Below are positions 25,421 through 33,831 of a stretch of DNA of 64,000 nt, piece after piece. Each line of letters starts with the position of its first letter. Position 1 is the first letter of the stretch. Position numbers and translations under genes: made by a program. The notes under the pieces are model-generated. The model had not been told where the DNA came from, did not search any database, and was given only the letters and a program-made list of their open reading frames with translations. Origin of the DNA: Aliihoeflea sp052435735 (lineage in GTDB: Bacteria > Pseudomonadota > Alphaproteobacteria > Rhizobiales > Rhizobiaceae); contig JBQVNB010000002.1 of assembly GCA_052435735.1 (NCBI GenBank), positions 186,001 through 250,000 of the forward strand. The letters are read 5' to 3'.

Positions 25421-25476
25421 CCCCAAACCTGAAGTATTATTGATGTAATTCGATCAATGAATACTAGGGTTTGGGG
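25421..25476 (+). repeat. Large imperfect inverted repeat in the rfbA leader
   Basis: Arms 25421-25444 and 25453-25476 can form 21 Watson-Crick pairs plus one G-T pair around an 8-base loop (25445-25452), with one small internal loop (G31, A32 opposite A66) and a bulged G59. The outer ends read CCCCAAACC and GGTTTGGGG. The right arm contains an ATG at 25457 in frame with rfbA and ends eight bases before the more likely TTG start. It could act as a 5'-terminal mRNA stem-loop, an attenuator or an operator. Confidence 0.75.
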
Positions 25477-25483
25477 TGGGGTC

Positions 25484-26362
25484 TTGAAGGGTATCGTCCT
25501 CGCGGGTGGCACCGGCACGCGGCTGTTTCCGCTGACCATTTCCGTGTCGAAACAGCTTCTGCCGGTCTACGACAAGCCGATGATATACTATCCCATCGGC
25601 GTTCTGATGCTTGCGGGAATTCGTGAAATTCTCATCATCAGCACGCCGCGGGACAGGCCCGCATTCGAGATGTTGCTGGGCGACGGCTCGATGTTCGGCG
25701 TCGACATCTCCTATGCGGAACAGCCAAGCCCCAACGGCCTGGCCGAGGCCTTCATCATCGGGCGGGATTTCGTCGGCACCGACTCCGTCGCCCTCGTTCT
25801 CGGCGACAACATCTTCCACGGCGCGGGGCTTTCGGAGCTTTGCCGCGACGCGCGGGCGAGGACGTCAGGTGCGACGGTCTTCGCCTATTGGGTGGACGAT
25901 CCGGAGCGCTACGGCGTCGTCTCGTTCGATCCCCAATCCGGGATGGCCGAGACGATCGAGGAAAAGCCCGCCGTCCCGAAGTCGAACTGGGCCGTGACCG
26001 GGCTCTATTTCTACGACAACGACGTGCTCGACATCGCGGCCGGCATCAAGCCATCGGCCCGCGGCGAACTGGAAATCACCGACGTCAACAACGCCTATCT
26101 CGCACGCGGCGACCTCAACGTTGCGCGGCTCGGCCGCGGCTATGCGTGGCTGGACACCGGAACGCATGACAGCCTGCACGAAGCCACCGCCTTCGTGCGG
26201 ACGATCGAGAAGCGACAGGGCATCAAGGTGATGTGCCCCGAGGAGATTGGCTTCGGGCTGGGCTACCTGACCGACGAGCAGCTCATGAAGCGGGCCGATG
26301 CGCTCGGCAAGACCGAATACGCGGCCTATCTGCGGCGACTGAAGGATATCGTCCGTGCTTGA
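25484..26362 (+). CDS. rfbA: Glucose-1-phosphate thymidylyltransferase
   Basis: Makes dTDP-glucose from glucose-1-phosphate and dTTP, the first step of dTDP-L-rhamnose synthesis. The 292-residue protein shows KGIVLAGGTGTRLFPLT at the very N-terminus, SKQLLPVYDKPMIYYP, LVLGDNIFHG and AWLDTGTHDSL. The TTG at 25484 gives the standard MKGI start and length; the ATG at 25457 would add nine residues and lies inside a strong hairpin arm. First gene of the rfbA-C-B-D operon; rfbC overlaps its 3' end. Confidence 0.95.
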   Translation: MKGIVLAGGTGTRLFPLTISVSKQLLPVYDKPMIYYPIGVLMLAGIREILIISTPRDRPAFEMLLGDGSMFGVDISYAEQPSPNGLAEAFIIGRDFVGTDSVALVLGDNIFHGAGLSELCRDARARTSGATVFAYWVDDPERYGVVSFDPQSGMAETIEEKPAVPKSNWAVTGLYFYDNDVLDIAAGIKPSARGELEITDVNNAYLARGDLNVARLGRGYAWLDTGTHDSLHEATAFVRTIEKRQGIKVMCPEEIGFGLGYLTDEQLMKRADALGKTEYAAYLRRLKDIVRA

Positions 26363-26957
26363 GGTGCGCCCGCTCGCCATTCCCGAAGTGCTGGAAATCG
26401 TGCCGCGCAAGTTCGGCGATGCGCGCGGCTTCTTTTCTGAAACCTACAATTCGCAGCACCTGCAGGAAGCCGGGATCGATCTCGTCTTCGTCCAGGACAA
26501 TCATTCCTATTCTGCCGCCAGGGGCGTTTTGCGCGGGCTGCACTATCAGTTGCCGCCCCATGCGCAGGACAAGCTGGTTCGCGTCGTCAGAGGCGCCATC
26601 TTCGATGTCGCGGTCGATATCCGCGCGGCGTCGCCGACCTTCGGCCGCTGGGTGGGCCTCGAGGTTTCTGCCGCCAGATGGAACCAGATCCTCATCCCGC
26701 GCGGCTTTGCCCACGGCTTCGTCACGCTCGAGCCGGACACGGAGGTCGTCTACAAGGTGACGGACCTCTACGTCCCGGCCTGCGACCGGAGCATTCGTTA
26801 CGACGATCCGCAGATCGGGATCGCGTGGCCGGTCGATGCGGCCGATCTCCAGCTTTCCACCAAGGACGAGGCGGCGCCTTCGTTCAAGGCAGCCGAGCTT
26901 TTCGGCCGGGCAGCGACGCCCGGCCTTCGCGAACGCGAGCAGGAGGGGATGGCATGA
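26355..26957 (+). CDS. rfbC: dTDP-4-dehydrorhamnose 3,5-epimerase
   Basis: Third step of dTDP-rhamnose synthesis, a cupin-fold epimerase of 200 residues. GVLRGLHYQLPPHAQDKLVR contains the catalytic His, IFDVAVDIRAASPTFG follows, and the YKVTDLYVPACDR region contains the tyrosine. GTG 26355 starts inside rfbA (8-base overlap), with GAAGGA nine bases upstream. About 15 residues at the C-terminus exceed the usual length. Stop overlaps the rfbB start (ATGA). Confidence 0.95.
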   Translation: MLEVRPLAIPEVLEIVPRKFGDARGFFSETYNSQHLQEAGIDLVFVQDNHSYSAARGVLRGLHYQLPPHAQDKLVRVVRGAIFDVAVDIRAASPTFGRWVGLEVSAARWNQILIPRGFAHGFVTLEPDTEVVYKVTDLYVPACDRSIRYDDPQIGIAWPVDAADLQLSTKDEAAPSFKAAELFGRAATPGLREREQEGMA

Positions 26958-28012
26958 ACATTCTCGTCACCGGCGGTGCGGGCTTCATCGGCTCTGCCGT
27001 CATTCGCCACCTGGCCGGAAGACAGGGTGTCAGGATCGTCAATCTGGACAAGCTGACCTATGCCGGCAATCCCGCCTCGCTCGGTGCGGCAGCGTCGTCG
27101 CTGCACTATCGCTTTCACCAGGCCGACATCTGCGACGATGCTGCGGTGCTCGACATCCTGAGGGCCGAAGAGATCACGCATGTCATGCACCTGGCTGCAG
27201 AAAGCCATGTCGACCGCTCGATCGACGGGCCAGCCGAGTTCATCCAGACCAACATCGTCGGCACGTTCAAGCTCTTGAACGCGGCCTTGGCCTATTGGCG
27301 CGAATTGCCCGGCGAACGGCGCGATGCGTTCCGCTTTCATCACGTTTCGACCGACGAGGTTTTCGGCGATCTGCCATTCGAGAGCGGCGTCTTCACGGAA
27401 GACACGCCCTACGATCCGTCATCGCCCTATTCGGCCTCCAAGGCCGCGTCCGATCATCTGGTCCGCGCCTGGCATGTGACATACGGCCTCCCGGTCGTCC
27501 TTTCGAACTGCTCCAACAACTACGGTCCTTGCCACTTTCCCGAAAAGCTCATCCCGCTCGTCATCTTGAACGCGCTGCACGAGTGCGAAATTCCCGTCTA
27601 CGGGCAAGGCAGCAACGTGCGCGACTGGCTCTATGTGGAAGACCATGCGCGTGCGCTCGAACTCGTGGTGACGAAGGGTCGGCCGGGCGAAAGCTACAAT
27701 GTCGGCGGACGTGCGGAGCGCACCAATCTTCAGGTCGTCGAGACGATCTGCGATCTTCTCGACCAGCGCCGGCCGCGGGGCGGAGCGAGGAGCTATCGCG
27801 ACCTGATCCGGTTCGTCGCCGATCGCCCGGGCCACGATCGCCGCTATGCCATCGACCCCTCAAAGATCGAGCGCGAACTCGGATGGCGGGCGCAGGAATC
27901 GTTCGAGACCGGCATCGCGAGGACCATCGACTGGTACCTGGACAACAGGTCTTGGTGGCAGCCGATCCGGGAGCGCTCCTATGCCGGGGAAAGGCTCGGC
28001 AAGGTCGCCTGA
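26954..28012 (+). CDS. rfbB: dTDP-glucose 4,6-dehydratase
   Basis: Second step of dTDP-rhamnose synthesis, a 352-residue extended SDR enzyme. VTGGAGFIGSAVIRHL binds NAD; HVSTDEVFGDL carries the Thr-Asp-Glu dehydration motif; YSASKAASDHLVRAW carries the YxxxK pair; NCSNNYGPCHFPEKLIP follows. ATG 26954 overlaps the rfbC stop and has GGAGGGG upstream. The order rfbA-C-B-D is a common alphaproteobacterial arrangement. Confidence 0.96.
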   Translation: MNILVTGGAGFIGSAVIRHLAGRQGVRIVNLDKLTYAGNPASLGAAASSLHYRFHQADICDDAAVLDILRAEEITHVMHLAAESHVDRSIDGPAEFIQTNIVGTFKLLNAALAYWRELPGERRDAFRFHHVSTDEVFGDLPFESGVFTEDTPYDPSSPYSASKAASDHLVRAWHVTYGLPVVLSNCSNNYGPCHFPEKLIPLVILNALHECEIPVYGQGSNVRDWLYVEDHARALELVVTKGRPGESYNVGGRAERTNLQVVETICDLLDQRRPRGGARSYRDLIRFVADRPGHDRRYAIDPSKIERELGWRAQESFETGIARTIDWYLDNRSWWQPIRERSYAGERLGKVA

Positions 28013-28013
28013 C

Positions 28014-28901
28014 ATGGCGCTGCGGCTTCTCGTGACGGGCAGGGATGGGCAGATTGCTATGGCGCTTGCCCGGGCGGCGTCAGGGGAAGTCGAAATCGTC
28101 TGCGCCGGCCGGCCCGAACTCGACGTCACCGATGCCGCCTCGATCCGCGCCGCGATCGCGCGCCATCGCCCCGACATCGTCATCAACCCTGCCGCCTATA
28201 CCGCGGTCGACAAGGCCGAGAGCGATCCGGATATCGCCTTCGCGGTGAACCGCGATGGAGCGGGCAACGTTGCGAAGGAGGCGGCTCAAGCGGGACTGGC
28301 GATCATCCATCTCTCGACGGATTATGTCTTTTCCGGCGAAGGGAGCGCACCCTATGTCGAGACGGACGCGACCGGTCCGGTCGGAGTCTATGGTGCGTCC
28401 AAGCTGGCCGGAGAGGCGGCGGTCGCACGCGCCAACGACCGACATGTGATCCTGCGCGCGTCCTGGGTCTATGCCCCTTGGGGCAACAATTTCGCCCGGA
28501 CGATGCTGCGTCTGGCCGAGGATCGGGACGTGGTCCGCGTCGTCGCCGACCAGTGGGGGGCGCCGAGCTATGCGCCCGACATCACGGCCGGCATTCTCGC
28601 GGTCTGCGGTGCGATCGCCGAGCGGCCCGTGCAAGCCGACTGGCACGGCGTCTTTCACATGACGAATGGCGGGGAAACGAGTTGGGCTGGCTTTGCCGAG
28701 GAGGTGTTCGCGCGGTCGCGGGAAGCGGGCGGAGCCTTTGCCGCGGTGGAGCCGATCGCCACCGCGCAATATCCGACCCCCGCGAAGCGGCCGCCGAATT
28801 CGCGTCTCGACAATCGCCGCTTCAACGCGACGTTCGGACATGAGCTGCCGCACTGGCGCGATGGCGTCCGCCGCTTCATGGACGCCATACGCAAAGGCTG
28901 A
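28014..28901 (+). CDS. rfbD: dTDP-4-dehydrorhamnose reductase
   Basis: Last step to dTDP-L-rhamnose, a 295-residue NAD(P)H-dependent SDR-type reductase. LLVTGRDGQIAMALAR is the coenzyme loop, INPAAYTAVDKAESDP and STDYVFSGEGSAPY are family motifs, and YGASKLAGE holds the YxxxK pair. It starts one base after the rfbB stop codon. The stop codon lies in the left arm of a hairpin shared with the opposing TRAP gene. Confidence 0.95.
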   Translation: MALRLLVTGRDGQIAMALARAASGEVEIVCAGRPELDVTDAASIRAAIARHRPDIVINPAAYTAVDKAESDPDIAFAVNRDGAGNVAKEAAQAGLAIIHLSTDYVFSGEGSAPYVETDATGPVGVYGASKLAGEAAVARANDRHVILRASWVYAPWGNNFARTMLRLAEDRDVVRVVADQWGAPSYAPDITAGILAVCGAIAERPVQADWHGVFHMTNGGETSWAGFAEEVFARSREAGGAFAAVEPIATAQYPTPAKRPPNSRLDNRRFNATFGHELPHWRDGVRRFMDAIRKG

Positions 28902-28916
28902 ACATCCTCGTTCAGC
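28897..28916. terminator. Shared hairpin covering both convergent stop codons
   Basis: GCTGAAC and GTTCAGC form a perfect 7-bp stem with the loop ATCCTC. The rfbD stop (28899-28901) lies in the left arm and the opposing TRAP gene stop (28912-28914 on the minus strand) in the right arm. No T-tract is present on either side, so termination strength is uncertain. Confidence 0.4.
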
Positions 28917-30954
28917 GCGTTCCCGCGCCGACCCTCGCCATGCGCATCTGGACGATCTGCATCAGCGCTACGGCGAAGAGAACTGCCGCTCCGATCAGCG
29001 TCGTCGTCAGTTCAGGCGCGACCATCAGGATCGCCGCGACCGCGAGCAGCGGTCTCTCGAACGCGCGCAGGGGCTGGATGAGGTAGCCCGAAAACGCCGC
29101 CGACAGGGCGGTGATACCCAGCGCTGCGCCTGTAATGGCGAGGAGGAATGCGTCGAGCGAAAAGCCTTCGACGACGATCAGCAGGGACGGCGAGAAGACG
29201 AAGACGAACGGGATCAGCACCTTGCCGATGCCCAGCCTGAAGGCCGTATTGCCGGCCCGGAACGGGTTGGCGTTGGCGATGCCGGCGGCCGCGTAGGCGG
29301 CGAGGGCGACGGGCGGCGTGATGTCGGCGAGAACGCCGTAATAGAAGACGAAGAAATGTGCCACGAGCGGCTGGACCCCGAGCATTCCCAGGATCGGCGC
29401 GGCCACGGTCACCATGATCAGGTAGTTGGCGGTCGTGGGGATGCCGCAGCCCATGAGCACGCACACGACCCCCGTCAGTACGAGCGTGATCACCAGCGTC
29501 AGCGTCTGCGGCTGGAGCAGTTCGAACGGTATGAAGGGCTGAAGGGCGCCGGCCCATGCGGCAGCCGTCGAGGTGACGATGTAGGACACCTTGAAGCTGA
29601 CGCCCGTCAATGTGACGACGCCGATCACCATGCCGACCGTCGCGGCCGCGGCGCCGACCGCGAGCGCGAATTTCGCGCCGAGGACGAAGCTGTCGAAGAT
29701 GTCTCGGATCGTGATGCGGTTCTTCGGGTTCGCGATGCCGATGACCATGCACGCGGTGATGCCCCAGAAGGCGGCGAGATAGGGCGTGTAGCCGTTCATC
29801 AGAACGCCGATCAGGACGAAGAGCGGGATCACCGTCGGCCAATCGTGGCGCAGCACCTGCCAGACGCGGGGCAGTTCGTCGGCGGTCAGGCCGCGCAGGC
29901 CGAGCCGTTTCGCTTCGAAATGGACCTGCATCAACACACCGAAGAAGTGCATGAAGGCGGGCACGAGGGCGGCGATGAGGATGTCGGTATAGGGAATGCC
30001 GAGGAACTCGACCATCAGGAACGCGGCGGCGCCCATGACGGGCGGCGTGATCTGGCCGCCGGTGCTGGCCGCGGCCTCGACGGCGGCAGCGAAGTGCCGT
30101 GGATAGCCGACGCGGATCATCGCCGGGATGGTCAACGATCCCGTCGTCACCGTATTGGCGATCGAAGAACCCGAGATCGAACCGAGAAGTGCAGACGACA
30201 GGACGGAAACCTTGGCCGGCCCGCCCGAGAAGCGCCCGGCGACGGCCGATGCGAGATCGATGAACAGCTTGCCTAGGCCCATCCGGGTCGCGAGCACGCC
30301 GAACAGCACGAAATGAAAGACATAGGTGGCGACGACGCCGACCGGCAGGCCGAAGATGCCTTGGCTGGTCAGATAGAGGTGGTTCACCAGCCCCGACCAG
30401 CTCGTGCCCGGATGGACCAGAATGCCGGGTGCGCTGCGCCCGAACAGCGCATAGGCCATGAAGAGGCACGCGATGACGGGCAGCGGCCAGCCCATCGAGC
30501 GCCGCGTGGCCTCGAGCAGGACGACGATCAGGATGGTGCCCATCGCGACGTCGATCGGCAGGGGATTGCCGACGCGAAAGGCGAGATCGTTGAAAATCCA
30601 GGGCACGTACATGACGGATACCGCGCCTGCGAGCGCGAATGCCCAGTCGATGAGGGGAATGCCGCCCGGTCGCAGCAATGACGATCGGTAGAGCGACTTC
30701 TGGCCGGTGGGGGTCGCTGCGAAGACGAGAAAGATCAGCCCGATCACGAACGCCATGTGGACGCCGCGATGCGTGACCTCGCGCAGGAGGCCGAAGCCGG
30801 CCGTGTAGTAGTGGAAGACCGAAAGGGTAAAGAGGAGAGCCGCTACCAGCCAGCCGACTGCCGGGCCCAGCGGGCGAAACCGCACCTCCGGGTCGAACTT
30901 CTCCTCCAGTTCCGCAAGGTCGGGCTGGTCGATCTGGCTTGCGGACTGGGTCAT
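28912..30954 (-). CDS. TRAP transporter fused permease (TAXI type, 4TM/12TM)
   Basis: A 680-residue inner-membrane protein joining the small (DctQ-like, N-terminal) and large (DctM-like) TRAP permease parts, as in TAXI systems. GMGCGIPTTANYLIMV, LLGSISGSSIANTVTTGSLT, DITPPVALAAYAAAGIANAN and the repeated hydrophobic segments support this. It moves an organic acid in with Na+ or H+. It lies downstream of the TAXI binding-protein gene, separated by a hairpin at 30989-31015. Confidence 0.93.
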   Translation of the reverse strand: MTQSASQIDQPDLAELEEKFDPEVRFRPLGPAVGWLVAALLFTLSVFHYYTAGFGLLREVTHRGVHMAFVIGLIFLVFAATPTGQKSLYRSSLLRPGGIPLIDWAFALAGAVSVMYVPWIFNDLAFRVGNPLPIDVAMGTILIVVLLEATRRSMGWPLPVIACLFMAYALFGRSAPGILVHPGTSWSGLVNHLYLTSQGIFGLPVGVVATYVFHFVLFGVLATRMGLGKLFIDLASAVAGRFSGGPAKVSVLSSALLGSISGSSIANTVTTGSLTIPAMIRVGYPRHFAAAVEAAASTGGQITPPVMGAAAFLMVEFLGIPYTDILIAALVPAFMHFFGVLMQVHFEAKRLGLRGLTADELPRVWQVLRHDWPTVIPLFVLIGVLMNGYTPYLAAFWGITACMVIGIANPKNRITIRDIFDSFVLGAKFALAVGAAAATVGMVIGVVTLTGVSFKVSYIVTSTAAAWAGALQPFIPFELLQPQTLTLVITLVLTGVVCVLMGCGIPTTANYLIMVTVAAPILGMLGVQPLVAHFFVFYYGVLADITPPVALAAYAAAGIANANPFRAGNTAFRLGIGKVLIPFVFVFSPSLLIVVEGFSLDAFLLAITGAALGITALSAAFSGYLIQPLRAFERPLLAVAAILMVAPELTTTLIGAAVLFAVALMQIVQMRMARVGAGTR

Positions 30955-30988
30955 CGGCGTCGTTTCGTCGGTTCATGGAAAAGAAGAT

Positions 30989-31015
30989 GCCATTCGCCGA
31001 AGCTCGGCGAATGGC
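30989..31015 (-). terminator. Intercistronic hairpin between TAXI binding protein and permease
   Basis: A perfect 12-bp stem, GCCATTCGCCGA with TCGGCGAATGGC, with a 3-base loop. On the minus strand it is followed by ATCTTCTTTTCC. It sits between the binding-protein stop and the permease start, where a partial terminator or mRNA-stabilising hairpin would keep the binding protein in excess. Confidence 0.7.
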
Positions 31016-31051
31016 AGGGCATTGCGGTCGTCGGCAACGATGGCGCGCCGG

Positions 31052-32074
31052 CTATTCCTGAAGCAGGCCGGCTTCCTTGTAGAAGCGCTCGGCGCCGGCG
31101 TGGAGCGGGATGCCGATACCTTCGAGCGCGGTTTCCTTCACGATCGACGCGCCCTTGGCGTGTCCATTGTCGAGCAGCGCGCGCGAATTGTCGTTCCAAA
31201 GCGCCTTGGTGATCTCGTAGATGAGATCGTCGGGCTGCTCCGCGCTGGTCACCCACTGGGCGCCGACGCTGATGCTCTGGACGTCGTCCGGCACGCCTTC
31301 ATAGGTGCCGCCGGGGATGGTGTGCTCGGCGAAGAAGCCGTATTCTTCGAGCAGCGCGTCTGCTTCGGGTCCTTCGATCGGAACGAGGACGATGTCCTGG
31401 CTGGTCGCCAGTTCGGTGATCGCACCGGCCGGGAAGCCACCGACGAAGAAGAAGGCGTCCATGTTGTTGTCGCGCATGAGGTCCGCAGCCTGGTTCGGCT
31501 TGAGGAACTCGGCCTCGACGTCGTCTTCGGACAGGCCATAGGCCTCGAGGATGATGCGGGCATCGACGAGCGTTCCCGAACCCGGCTCGTCGAGCGAAAC
31601 CTTCTTGCCGGCAAGATCGGCGACCGAGGCGATGCCGGCATCCGCGCGTGCGACCAGATGGATGCTTTCGGGATAAAGATTGGCGATGGCACGCACGTTT
31701 TCGAGCGCTCCCTTGCCCTCGAAGACGCCTGTCCCCGTGTGCGCCCAGTAGGCGACGTCGGACTGCGAGAAACCGGATTCGATCTGGCCGCTGGCAATGC
31801 CGTTGATGTTGGCGACCGAGCCGTTGGACGCAAGGGCCGTCGCGATCACGCCGGGCGCGCCGCAGCTCCCGCCTTCCTCGCAGGCGCGCGAGCCGGGCGG
31901 GTTGGAGATGGCGTTGGACAATAGGCCGCCGATCGGAAAATACGTGCCGGCCGTACCGCCGGTCGCGATGCGGAAGAACTGGATGTCCTGCGCCACGGCC
32001 GGCAGCGCGGCAAGGCCGCCCGCGATCGAAAGAATGGCTGCGGCTTTCGCAAGCCCGGTGAATGAAAGGCTCAT
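31052..32074 (-). CDS. TAXI family TRAP transporter solute-binding protein
   Basis: A 340-residue periplasmic protein with signal peptide (AAILSIAGGLAALPAVAQD, cleavage near residue 29). FRIATGGTAGTYFPIGGLLS is the TAXI-family signature; KKVSLDEPGSGTLVDARIIL and FLKPNQAADLM are later conserved parts. It captures an organic acid or glutamate-like ligand for the fused permease downstream. ATG 32074 is selected by GAGGAGAG seven bases upstream and by the signal peptide. Confidence 0.92.
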   Translation of the reverse strand: MSLSFTGLAKAAAILSIAGGLAALPAVAQDIQFFRIATGGTAGTYFPIGGLLSNAISNPPGSRACEEGGSCGAPGVIATALASNGSVANINGIASGQIESGFSQSDVAYWAHTGTGVFEGKGALENVRAIANLYPESIHLVARADAGIASVADLAGKKVSLDEPGSGTLVDARIILEAYGLSEDDVEAEFLKPNQAADLMRDNNMDAFFFVGGFPAGAITELATSQDIVLVPIEGPEADALLEEYGFFAEHTIPGGTYEGVPDDVQSISVGAQWVTSAEQPDDLIYEITKALWNDNSRALLDNGHAKGASIVKETALEGIGIPLHAGAERFYKEAGLLQE

Positions 32075-32242
32075 GGTTCTCTCCTCATTGGCCGAGACGT
32101 TCCCGGATGTTCCCAGGGCCGCAATGTTTCCGTTCGAACGTGGGAGTGCAAGCCTCATTCTCGCCATCATTGACGCCAGCCCACCGATTTGCGGGCAATT
32201 GCGCCGCTGCGCCAGTCGATTTGTCGCCCTGTGCCAGCGCTC

Positions 32243-32818
32243 TCAAGTGGCCGGTCGAAGCGCCGTCGCCAAGTCGTTCCAGACCTCCTGCCGGCGGATC
32301 TTCTCGGCTTCCACCTCGAACCGGTCGATGAACCGGACATCGGCGAACGGCGTGCCGTCCGGCTGTTCGCCGTGAAGCGTGCCAGAAACGAACACAGTGG
32401 TCGTCGTGCCCGAATGGCTTTCGTTCACGCTGTCGACCGTCTTGCGCACGAAGCGGTAGCGCGGCGCGGAAAAGGCGACCAGGTCCTCCAGTCGGGTCAT
32501 CCGCGTACCGTTAGTCGGGCCGGGAAACACCATCTCGAAGTCCGGGCTCAAATGCCTGCGCGCCCCGTCGAGGTCGCGCGCTTCCATCAGGCGCAGAAAT
32601 TCGAGCACGATATCGCCGGCTGGACGCAGGGCTGCGCCGGGCGAGCGTGGCGTGCGTCCGCGCATATAGCTGTCCGCATCGACCTCCTCGAACACCACGG
32701 TGATCGCGTCGAGCGGTGCGTGCAGCGTCGCCGCGACCGCATCGGTCAGCCGCTCCGCAAGACGCCTGCGCACGTCGGCTGCATAGCCCCGGATCAGCGT
32801 TCCGCGAATGATCGGCAT
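32243..32818 (-). CDS. Tautomerase - SnoaL-like fusion protein
   Basis: A 191-residue two-domain protein. Residues 2-~60, starting PIIRGTLIRGYAADVRRRLA and continuing to APLDAITVVFEEVD, match 4-oxalocrotonate tautomerase: Pro2 would become the catalytic N-terminal proline. Residues ~75-190 (VLEFLRLMEARDLDGARRHL through FIDRFEVEAEKIRRQEVW) look like a SnoaL/NTF2-like cone domain, used by hydratases, cyclases and ketosteroid isomerases. Together they suggest isomerisation of an enol or keto-acid intermediate. It is divergent from a GntR regulator across a palindrome at 32856-32879, so the regulator probably controls it. Confidence 0.75.
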   Translation of the reverse strand: MPIIRGTLIRGYAADVRRRLAERLTDAVAATLHAPLDAITVVFEEVDADSYMRGRTPRSPGAALRPAGDIVLEFLRLMEARDLDGARRHLSPDFEMVFPGPTNGTRMTRLEDLVAFSAPRYRFVRKTVDSVNESHSGTTTTVFVSGTLHGEQPDGTPFADVRFIDRFEVEAEKIRRQEVWNDLATALRPAT

Positions 32819-32850
32819 GGTCTGGCTCCGTTTCGGCGAATTTAGTTGCT

Positions 32851-32859
32851 TGCTATAAT
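32851..32859 (+). promoter_or_regulatory. Extended -10 promoter of the GntR gene
   Basis: TGCTATAAT gives a consensus TATAAT (32854-32859) with the extended TGn just before it, 74 bases upstream of the GntR ATG. It overlaps the left arm of the palindrome, so bound regulator would block it (autorepression). Confidence 0.5.
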
Positions 32860-32879
32860 GGTATATTGTTATATCATTA
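32856..32879. promoter_or_regulatory. Palindromic operator, probable GntR site
   Basis: TAATGGTATA (32856-32865) and TATATCATTA (32870-32879) are inverted copies with one mismatch around a TTGT centre. The dyad lies in the AT-rich gap between the tautomerase fusion (minus strand) and the GntR regulator (plus strand), where an HutC-type GntR dimer would bind. I saw no second copy before the transporter operon at 33832. Confidence 0.65.
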
Positions 32880-32932
32880 GTCAATGACGCAGCGGCAATG
32901 CCGTCGCGGAGCTCGGTCGAGCGGGAGAGGGC

Positions 32933-33802
32933 ATGGCGGAATTCACGGGCGATACGGATCGGGAGCAGAAGTCGCAGTCGGCGGGCACGGCCGTTCCGCG
33001 CCGTGTGCTGATCGACCCGACGTCGCGCGTGCCGCTCTACCACCAGATCCTGATCATCCTGCGTAACCAGATCTTCTCGGGTGAACTGCGTCCCGGCGCG
33101 GCACTGCCGGGCGAGCAGGAACTGGCCGAGCGCTTCGCCGTATCGCGCATCACGGCCAAGCGTGCGCTGAACGAACTTGCCGATGCCGGGCTTGCGGTGC
33201 GCGAGCGTGGTCGCGGAACGCGCGTTTCCGATGCGCCGCCCGCGCCGACGATCAAGACCTCGGTCGAGGGCTGGCTGGAAAACATTTCGCTGATGGGCGT
33301 AGCGACCGATGTCGAGGTGCTGGAGTTCGACTACGTCCCGGCTCTGGCCGAGGTGGCCGAGGCCTTGCTCGTCAAGCAGGGCACGATCGTCCAGCGGACG
33401 GTGCGCGTGCGCTCGCTGGACGGCGAACCGATGTCGCATCTGGTTACCTACGTCCCGGAGGACATCGGACGGTCCTTCGATCGTGACGAGATGGGAAGCT
33501 TCCCGCTCCTGACGCTGATGGAGCGTCACGGCGTCAAGGTCGCCGATGCGCGCCAGAGCGTCTCCGCGACCCTGGCCGAACCGGAGATCGCGCGCGCGCT
33601 GTCGATCCATGCCGGCTCGCCGCTCATCGACGTCAGGCGCATCGTCCGCGATGTCGACGACCGGCCGGTCGAGTTCATCCGCGTGCTCTACCGGCCCGAC
33701 AAGTACCAGTTCGAGATGAACCTGAAACGCGTGCGCCGCCGCGAGGGAATGCAGTGGCAATCGCTCGGCCAGGACCCGTCCGGCCGTTCGAACGACAAGT
33801 GA
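32933..33802 (+). CDS. GntR family regulator, HutC type
   Basis: A 289-residue transcription factor. Residues ~33-100 are a winged helix (PLYHQILIILRNQIFSGELR, then QELAERFAVSRITAKRALNE and GRGTRV), and residues ~115-270 a UTRA ligand-binding domain (PLIDVRRIVRDVDDRPVEFI). ATG 32933 follows a purine-rich GGGAGAGGGC. It stands between the tautomerase fusion and the Liv-type operon (first gene 30 bases after its stop), so it likely controls both, with the operon's substrate or an intermediate as effector. Confidence 0.9.
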   Translation: MAEFTGDTDREQKSQSAGTAVPRRVLIDPTSRVPLYHQILIILRNQIFSGELRPGAALPGEQELAERFAVSRITAKRALNELADAGLAVRERGRGTRVSDAPPAPTIKTSVEGWLENISLMGVATDVEVLEFDYVPALAEVAEALLVKQGTIVQRTVRVRSLDGEPMSHLVTYVPEDIGRSFDRDEMGSFPLLTLMERHGVKVADARQSVSATLAEPEIARALSIHAGSPLIDVRRIVRDVDDRPVEFIRVLYRPDKYQFEMNLKRVRRREGMQWQSLGQDPSGRSNDK

Positions 33803-33831
33803 TCCAATCATAAGAAAAGAGAGGAACTGAC

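Noticed and set aside
25457..25483. ATG 25457 as start of rfbA
   Set aside because: It lies in the arm of a strong hairpin and adds nine residues before the standard MKGI start. TTG 25484 gives the normal family N-terminus. It is not fully excluded.
28666..30276. 536-codon open frame on the plus strand
   Set aside because: Antisense of the TRAP fused permease; composition (Asp/Arg/Gly/His-rich) and lack of domains mark it as a shadow.
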